The notes beneath the pieces are model-generated. The model had not been told where the DNA came from, searched no databases, and worked only from the letters and a program-made list of their open reading frames with translations. This document shows, in pieces, positions 59,906 to 64,000 of a stretch of DNA of 64,000 nt. The position numbers and the translations under genes were made by a program. The stretch is from contig CAWFEX010000006.1 in the NCBI GenBank assembly GCA_963814955.1, positions 372,001 through 436,000 on the forward strand, given 5' to 3'. Source of the DNA: DATCJA01 sp963814955 (GTDB taxonomy: Bacteria > Acidobacteriota > Vicinamibacteria > Vicinamibacterales > UBA2999). The first letter of the stretch is position 1. The number at the start of each line of letters is the position of its first letter.

Positions 59906-61699
59906 CTAGGTCGCGACGGCAGGCAGATCGAAATAGAAAATCGCGCCGCCGGTTGCCGCGCTGCGATATCCGATGTGCCCGCCCATCGAGTCGATGATGC
60001 CGTAGCTGACCGACAGGCCGAGACCGGTGCCTTGTCCGGGGGGCTTCGTGGTGAAAAACGGCTGGAACAGCTTCGCCTCGTCTTCAGGCGACACTCCGGG
60101 ACCGGTATCCTCGACCTCGAGAATCACCCGGTCACCTTCGTCGCGGGTGCGAACGGTTATGCGTCCCGGTTGACGCTTGGAAAGGATGATCGACTGCTCC
60201 GCATTGACGACGAAGTTGAGCACTACCTGCTGCAGTTCGGTCAGGACCGCCAATACAAGTCGGCCCGAGCCGTCCTCCACGCGCAGCTCGATGTTTTCGG
60301 ACTCGAGGCGCCGCTGGCGCAGCTCGGCTACCGACCTGATCACGTCAGTCAGCCGGATCCCCTCCGCGTCGCCCGTCTGCTGCCTGGCAAACATCGCGAG
60401 GTTGCGGATGATGCCGCAGGCGCGGGCGCTTTCCTTCTGAATCAGGATCAAGTCGTTCTTCACTGATTCTGGCACCTCGTGCTGCATCTGGAGCAGCTCG
60501 GCAAAGCCGAGAATCGCCTGTAGCGGGTTGTTGATCTCATGCGCCACGCCGGACACGAGCTGCCCGACAGCCGCGAGCCGTTCCTGCCGGATGACCTGAT
60601 GCTGCAGCGACTCGACTTCCTGACGCATCCGCCGTTCCTCGGCCATCTGCGCGTCGAGCGCACCGCGTGTCTCGTTGAACCGCTCCACCATCTGAACAAA
60701 AGCTGCCTGGAGCCTGGCAAATTCGTCGGTCGGCATCGGTCGCTGCTCGATCGGACCAAAGTCTCCAGATCCAATCCGTTGCGCCGCCGCCTCCAGGTGA
60801 GAGACTGTGGTCGTCAGCCGCCGCGAGAATACGGTCGCCACAAGAAGCCACCCGCCGAGCACGAGCGTCAGAGCAGGGAGAGCGCGCACCCAGAGCGAAA
60901 CCGCTCGATTGAAGGCGACCGACGTGGGAATACCGACGGTCACCACCCACGGACCGCCCGAAATCATGGCCTGTCCGAACACCTGGCGCACGCCATCCAC
61001 GACGCTCGCATGCTCCGGGGGCGCCTGGGTCGCATCACGAACATCCACGTCGAGCATACGGCCGACATATTTTTCGGGATTGGGATGTCGAGCCAGCACG
61101 CGGCCGTTGATTTCAGTGAGCGCGACCATTGAACCTTCCGGAAGGTGCGACTCGCGAAACGCGTCCTGGAGCAGACCGGGATCGATGTAATAGGCGAGGG
61201 CGCCCGACACATTGCCAGCGGGGTCGTGTAGAGGGTAGGCGACTGTTACATAGACAAGGCCGGACGGGTTGATCTGCAGCGACGAAACGACCCGTTCCTT
61301 CTTGTGAACAACCCGCTCGGCCAGCTCGGTCCATTGGTCGTTGATTTTTCCGGGGGAGCTGGCGCGGGCGACAATGGTTCCGCGCCGATCGAGAAGCACC
61401 AGGTCGATCAACGAAGGGCGCTGGAGACGCTGCGGCTCAAGCAGCTCCACCGCCGCGGCATCGAGATCCCGTACGGCCGGATGGCTCGACAGGTTTCGCG
61501 CCATCCGATCGATTCCCGTGAGCTCGCGCTCGACGGCGGCAGCCGTCCGCCGCGCGGTCGTGTCACCGAGCTCGGTCAGCTCCTCGACCGTCTCGCGGTA
61601 CTCGACGACTCCCAGCCACACGCCCGCTGCCAGAATGGGGGCCAGCAGGAGGAGGATGGCAACGAAAAGCTGACGCCGGAGAGGCCGCGCCCAGGTCAT
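59906..61699 (-). CDS. sensor histidine kinase with extracytoplasmic CACHE-like sensor
   Basis: The 597-residue protein has helix 1 (about 11-32), a periplasmic double-CACHE-like domain (residues 33-270), helix 2 (275-292), a HAMP region, a coiled coil (345-375), HisKA with H387 in SGVAHEINNPLQA, and HATPase_c (NFVVNAEQSI, DTGPGVSPE, GTGLGLSVSYGI). No receiver or partner regulator is adjacent. The NtrB/ZraS-type H box suggests signalling to a response regulator elsewhere. Confidence 0.9.
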   Translation of the reverse strand: MTWARPLRRQLFVAILLLLAPILAAGVWLGVVEYRETVEELTELGDTTARRTAAAVERELTGIDRMARNLSSHPAVRDLDAAAVELLEPQRLQRPSLIDLVLLDRRGTIVARASSPGKINDQWTELAERVVHKKERVVSSLQINPSGLVYVTVAYPLHDPAGNVSGALAYYIDPGLLQDAFRESHLPEGSMVALTEINGRVLARHPNPEKYVGRMLDVDVRDATQAPPEHASVVDGVRQVFGQAMISGGPWVVTVGIPTSVAFNRAVSLWVRALPALTLVLGGWLLVATVFSRRLTTTVSHLEAAAQRIGSGDFGPIEQRPMPTDEFARLQAAFVQMVERFNETRGALDAQMAEERRMRQEVESLQHQVIRQERLAAVGQLVSGVAHEINNPLQAILGFAELLQMQHEVPESVKNDLILIQKESARACGIIRNLAMFARQQTGDAEGIRLTDVIRSVAELRQRRLESENIELRVEDGSGRLVLAVLTELQQVVLNFVVNAEQSIILSKRQPGRITVRTRDEGDRVILEVEDTGPGVSPEDEAKLFQPFFTTKPPGQGTGLGLSVSYGIIDSMGGHIGYRSAATGGAIFYFDLPAVAT

Positions 61700-61740
61700 G
61701 TCAGGGAAGACGTTCGAATGTTAGCAGGGAACCGGACGGC

Positions 61741-62439
61741 TTATCGGCTCAACAGGGGATCGGCAATACCGGCCTGGTCGAATCCCATGGCCCGAAGAAC
61801 GCAGCTATCGCAACGCCCGCATGGCCGGCCCAGCGGGCCGGGATCGTAGCAGCTGTGCGTCAGTCCGTAGTCGAGACCAAGCTCCTGGCCTTTACGAACG
61901 ATATCAGCCTTGGTCAGCGTCATGAGCGGCGCGTGTACACGAAATGCGCCGCCACGCACGCCGCGAGCCGTGGCGAGTGATGCAAGTTGTTCGAACGCCG
62001 CGACGAACTCAGGCCGGCAGTCCGGATACCCGGAGTAATCGAGTGCGTTCACACCGATGAATATGTCGGCAGCGTCCAGGGTTTCGGCCCACGCGAGGGC
62101 AAGTGCCAGAAAGACCGTATTGCGCGCCGGAACGTACGTCGACGGCACGTCACCGGTGTCGAGAGGTCGATCCTTCGGAACCGGTATGTTCGTCGTCAAT
62201 GACGACCCGCCAAATACGGACAGGTCGACGTCGAGCTCGATGTGCCGCTCGACACGGAGCCACGCGGCCACCGCGCGCGCTGCTTCGACTTCGCGGACGT
62301 GGCGCTGGCCGTAGCGAATCGTCAGCGCGAACAGGCGAAATCCTTCCAGGCGGGCGATCGCCGCAGCGGTGTACGAATCGAGCCCGCCGCTCAGGAGAAC
62401 AATGGCCTTGGACGCGCTAGACCCCTCGGGTGGAGGCAT
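61741..62439 (-). CDS. queC: 7-cyano-7-deazaguanine synthase
   Basis: It makes preQ0 for queuosine. The 232-residue protein has the PP-loop VLLSGGLDSYTAAA, RYGQRH, VPARNTVFLALA, DYSGYPDCRPEF, and the zinc-binding cysteines near the end (CYDP, then GRPCGRCDSCVLRA). Start at 62439 by homology. It overlaps the end of queE by 23 bases. Confidence 0.93.
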   Translation of the reverse strand: MPPPEGSSASKAIVLLSGGLDSYTAAAIARLEGFRLFALTIRYGQRHVREVEAARAVAAWLRVERHIELDVDLSVFGGSSLTTNIPVPKDRPLDTGDVPSTYVPARNTVFLALALAWAETLDAADIFIGVNALDYSGYPDCRPEFVAAFEQLASLATARGVRGGAFRVHAPLMTLTKADIVRKGQELGLDYGLTHSCYDPGPLGRPCGRCDSCVLRAMGFDQAGIADPLLSR

Positions 62440-63088
62440 CCCAGATGTACTTGTGGAGCTGCAATTGAACGCGCGCCGGCAGATTATCGGCCAGCACCCA
62501 CTCCGACAGGAGACGCGGATCGAGAACTGCGTGAACCGGTGAAAGATGGATCGCTGCCGTGCGGCTCGCGAGCTGATGTCTCGTAATGACATCTCGCGCG
62601 TACTCGTAGTCCGCGCGATCCTGGACGACGAACTTCACTTCGTCATGAGCCCGAAGCCGCTCGAGGTTGCTCCAGTCGTTGTGTTCGGACTCTCCGCTGC
62701 CCGGGCACTTCACATCCAGAATCGTGACGACGGCCTCCGGCACGCGCGCAGTGCTGCGATGGCCGCCCGTTTCGAGCAGCACCGTTCGTCCCAATCTCAG
62801 CAGTGCCTGCATGAGCGGGTACACTTCTTCCTGAAGTAACGGTTCGCCACCCGTTACCTCGACAAGCGGACAGTCAACCCGCTGTACGTCGGCAACCACG
62901 TCGTCCACGGACCTCTTGCGCCCTTCGTAAAACGCATATGCCGTGTCGCACCACGAACAACGCAGGTCGCAGGCGGTCAGGCGGACGAAGACGCACGGGC
63001 GTCCGGCGTACGACGATTCGCCCTGGATTGAATGGAAGATCTCGTTAATCGTCAGCAACCTCTTTATTATCGCTGGTGACATGAGCAT
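62417..63088 (-). CDS. queE: 7-carboxy-7-deazaguanine synthase (radical SAM)
   Basis: It contracts the ring of carboxytetrahydropterin in preQ0 synthesis. The 223-residue protein has TINEIFHSIQGESSYAG, the iron-sulfur cysteines C40, C44 and C47 (CDLRCSWCDT) and VEVTGGEPLLQ. Starts at 63088 or 63082 are possible. The latter ATG overlaps the divergent DUF72 start within one CATG. It heads the queE-queC operon. queD is not in the window. Confidence 0.93.
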   Translation of the reverse strand: MLMSPAIIKRLLTINEIFHSIQGESSYAGRPCVFVRLTACDLRCSWCDTAYAFYEGRKRSVDDVVADVQRVDCPLVEVTGGEPLLQEEVYPLMQALLRLGRTVLLETGGHRSTARVPEAVVTILDVKCPGSGESEHNDWSNLERLRAHDEVKFVVQDRADYEYARDVITRHQLASRTAAIHLSPVHAVLDPRLLSEWVLADNLPARVQLQLHKYIWDASTRGV

Positions 63089-64000
63089 TCACGTGGGGAC
63101 GTCGGGGTGGAGCTATCCCACAGGCAAGGGCAGGTGGAACGGGCTCTTGTATCCGGCCACTCGAGCCAAACGGGACGGAACCAGCAACTTCGACGAGCTG
63201 GTGTTCTACGCGGAGCATTTCGACACGGTGGAGGTGAACACCACCTTCTATGCCCAGCCGCGCCAGGAAGTGGTTGCTGACTGGGTCCGCCGCACGCCGC
63301 AGCGTTTTGCGTTTTCGATGAAGCTGTACCAGAAGTTCACCCACCCGAAAATGTTTCGCGAAGCGGCCCTCAAATCCGCACCCGGCTCAGAAGGTCCATT
63401 GCTCGACCTTCTCGCCCAGGTCACGCCAAGTGACATCGACGATTTCAGATCCGGAATCGAGCCGGCCGCGCGTGCGGGCAAGCTCGGAGCGCTCCTCGCG
63501 CAGTTTCCTCCCAGCTTCAAAAGCACGGCGGCGTCCCGCGACTATCTCGGACAGCTCTTGCGGGTGCTGAGCGACTACCCGATTGCCGTCGAGCTCCGCC
63601 ATCGCAGCTGGAGTGATGACTTCGCGGAGACATTGCAGGTACTGAATGCGTTTCAGGCGGCGTGGGTCCAGATCGACGAACCGAAATTCCGGTTCTCGAT
63701 CCGGCAGAATGCGCTGCCGAACGTCACAGGGTTCTATTACATGCGCTTGCATGGACGGAACGCCGCTCAATGGTGGCGTCACGACAAGAGCGAAGACCGC
63801 TACAACTACTTGTACTCGGGCGAGGAACTGCGGGAATTTTCCGAGACGGCGAAGGCGGCGAATGAGCTGGTCAAAAAGGCGTATCTCTACACAAACAACC
63901 ACTTCGCCGCGAAATCGGTGGTGAACGCCGTGATGCTCAAGGCACAACTGGGGCAGACGAACGAGGGCGAGTATCCCGTTGCGCTCGTGGAGCAGTATCC
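63081..64000 (+). CDS. DUF72 family protein (partial, cut by window end)
   Basis: At least 306 residues are present. IHVGTSGWSYP at the N-terminus, FYAEHFDTVEVNTTFY, AFSMKLYQKFTHP and FYYMRLHGRNAAQWW are hallmark segments of the DUF72 TIM-barrel family. The frame is open to the end of the window, so the C-terminus is missing. Its molecular function is not established. The ATG at 63081 shares CATG with the queE internal start. Confidence 0.88.
   Translation, partial: MSIHVGTSGWSYPTGKGRWNGLLYPATRAKRDGTSNFDELVFYAEHFDTVEVNTTFYAQPRQEVVADWVRRTPQRFAFSMKLYQKFTHPKMFREAALKSAPGSEGPLLDLLAQVTPSDIDDFRSGIEPAARAGKLGALLAQFPPSFKSTAASRDYLGQLLRVLSDYPIAVELRHRSWSDDFAETLQVLNAFQAAWVQIDEPKFRFSIRQNALPNVTGFYYMRLHGRNAAQWWRHDKSEDRYNYLYSGEELREFSETAKAANELVKKAYLYTNNHFAAKSVVNAVMLKAQLGQTNEGEYPVALVEQY

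Noticed and set aside
59582..60466. Open frame of 294 codons antisense to the AlaX-type and histidine kinase genes
   Set aside because: It spans two convincing minus-strand genes, and its composition is that of a high-GC shadow frame.

Overview
This is a high-GC, gene-dense bacterial chromosomal segment. It most likely comes from an Acidobacteriota genome, perhaps Vicinamibacteria. The supporting features are two tandem VWFA proteins of the acidobacterial-enriched type, a DUF6152 protein with its usual exported companion, a remnant of a Ser/Thr-kinase/TolB-propeller protein, a PQQ dehydrogenase with its own cytochrome c, and F0 ATP synthase genes without the F1 genes. No CRISPR array, rRNA, prophage or complete IS is visible. 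The only mobile trace is an IS630 transposase tail beside a tRNA-Glu gene at the left edge.

Layout. 1-1.1 kb: IS630 remnant, tRNA-Glu(CTC), repeats. 1.1-9.3 kb: M23 peptidase, cupredoxin lipoprotein, haem A/O synthesis (ctaA, ctaB), a DUF420 protein, a diguanylate cyclase and a sulfatase-like/TPR protein. 9.2-12.6 kb (minus): F0 ATP synthase (atpZ-atpI-atpB-atpE-atpF) and a YbhN-like flippase-type protein. 12.6-21.7 kb: two VWFA proteins, then a run from CcsA/HemX through hemA, hemC, cobA-hemD, hemB and hemL, which covers glutamyl-tRNA to uroporphyrinogen III plus the sirohaem branch. 21.7-28.3 kb (minus): pyrE, truA, uppS, cdsA, dxr, rseP and a glycine-zipper protein. 28.6-34.4 kb: glycosyltransferase, DUF2400 protein, acetyltransferase and the pyrR-pyrB-pyrC group with an orphan phosphoribosyltransferase. 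34.5-42.4 kb: decayed kinase/TolB gene, a small membrane ORF, and a set of exported proteins (cytochrome/Vgb-propeller fusion, tandem ABM protein, DUF6152 pair, cytochrome c and PQQ dehydrogenase). 42.5-45 kb: pyrK-pyrD-pyrF. 45-52.3 kb: Pal, a membrane glycosyltransferase, larE with an acidic zinc ribbon, a REC-PilZ protein and a metal P-type ATPase. 52.4-58.6 kb: Gld-like ABC transporter operon ending in DUF4340 and a PBP4-type carboxypeptidase. 58.7-64 kb: AlaX-type editing protein, histidine kinase, queC, queE and a DUF72 protein cut by the window end.

Two window-wide features stand out. First, nine single-base reading-frame breaks interrupt otherwise well-conserved genes: atpE, atpB, the first VWFA gene, cobA-hemD, dxr, the DUF2400 gene, the Vgb fusion twice, and gldG. 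Several of these genes are normally essential, so residual sequencing or assembly indels are the leading explanation. Second, many intergenic gaps carry short repeats with a period of about seven bases, in several sequence families, often touching start codons. In two cases (the cytochrome c and dacB) the repeat itself appears to encode the hydrophobic part of the signal peptide. There are also REP-like palindromes, including one 25-base unit present at two distant sites.

The most testable regulatory idea is a hairpin in the pyrR leader with a CNGNGA-type hexaloop resembling the PyrR-binding loop. The most intriguing gene pair is an acidic LysW-like zinc ribbon overlapping larE by four bases.
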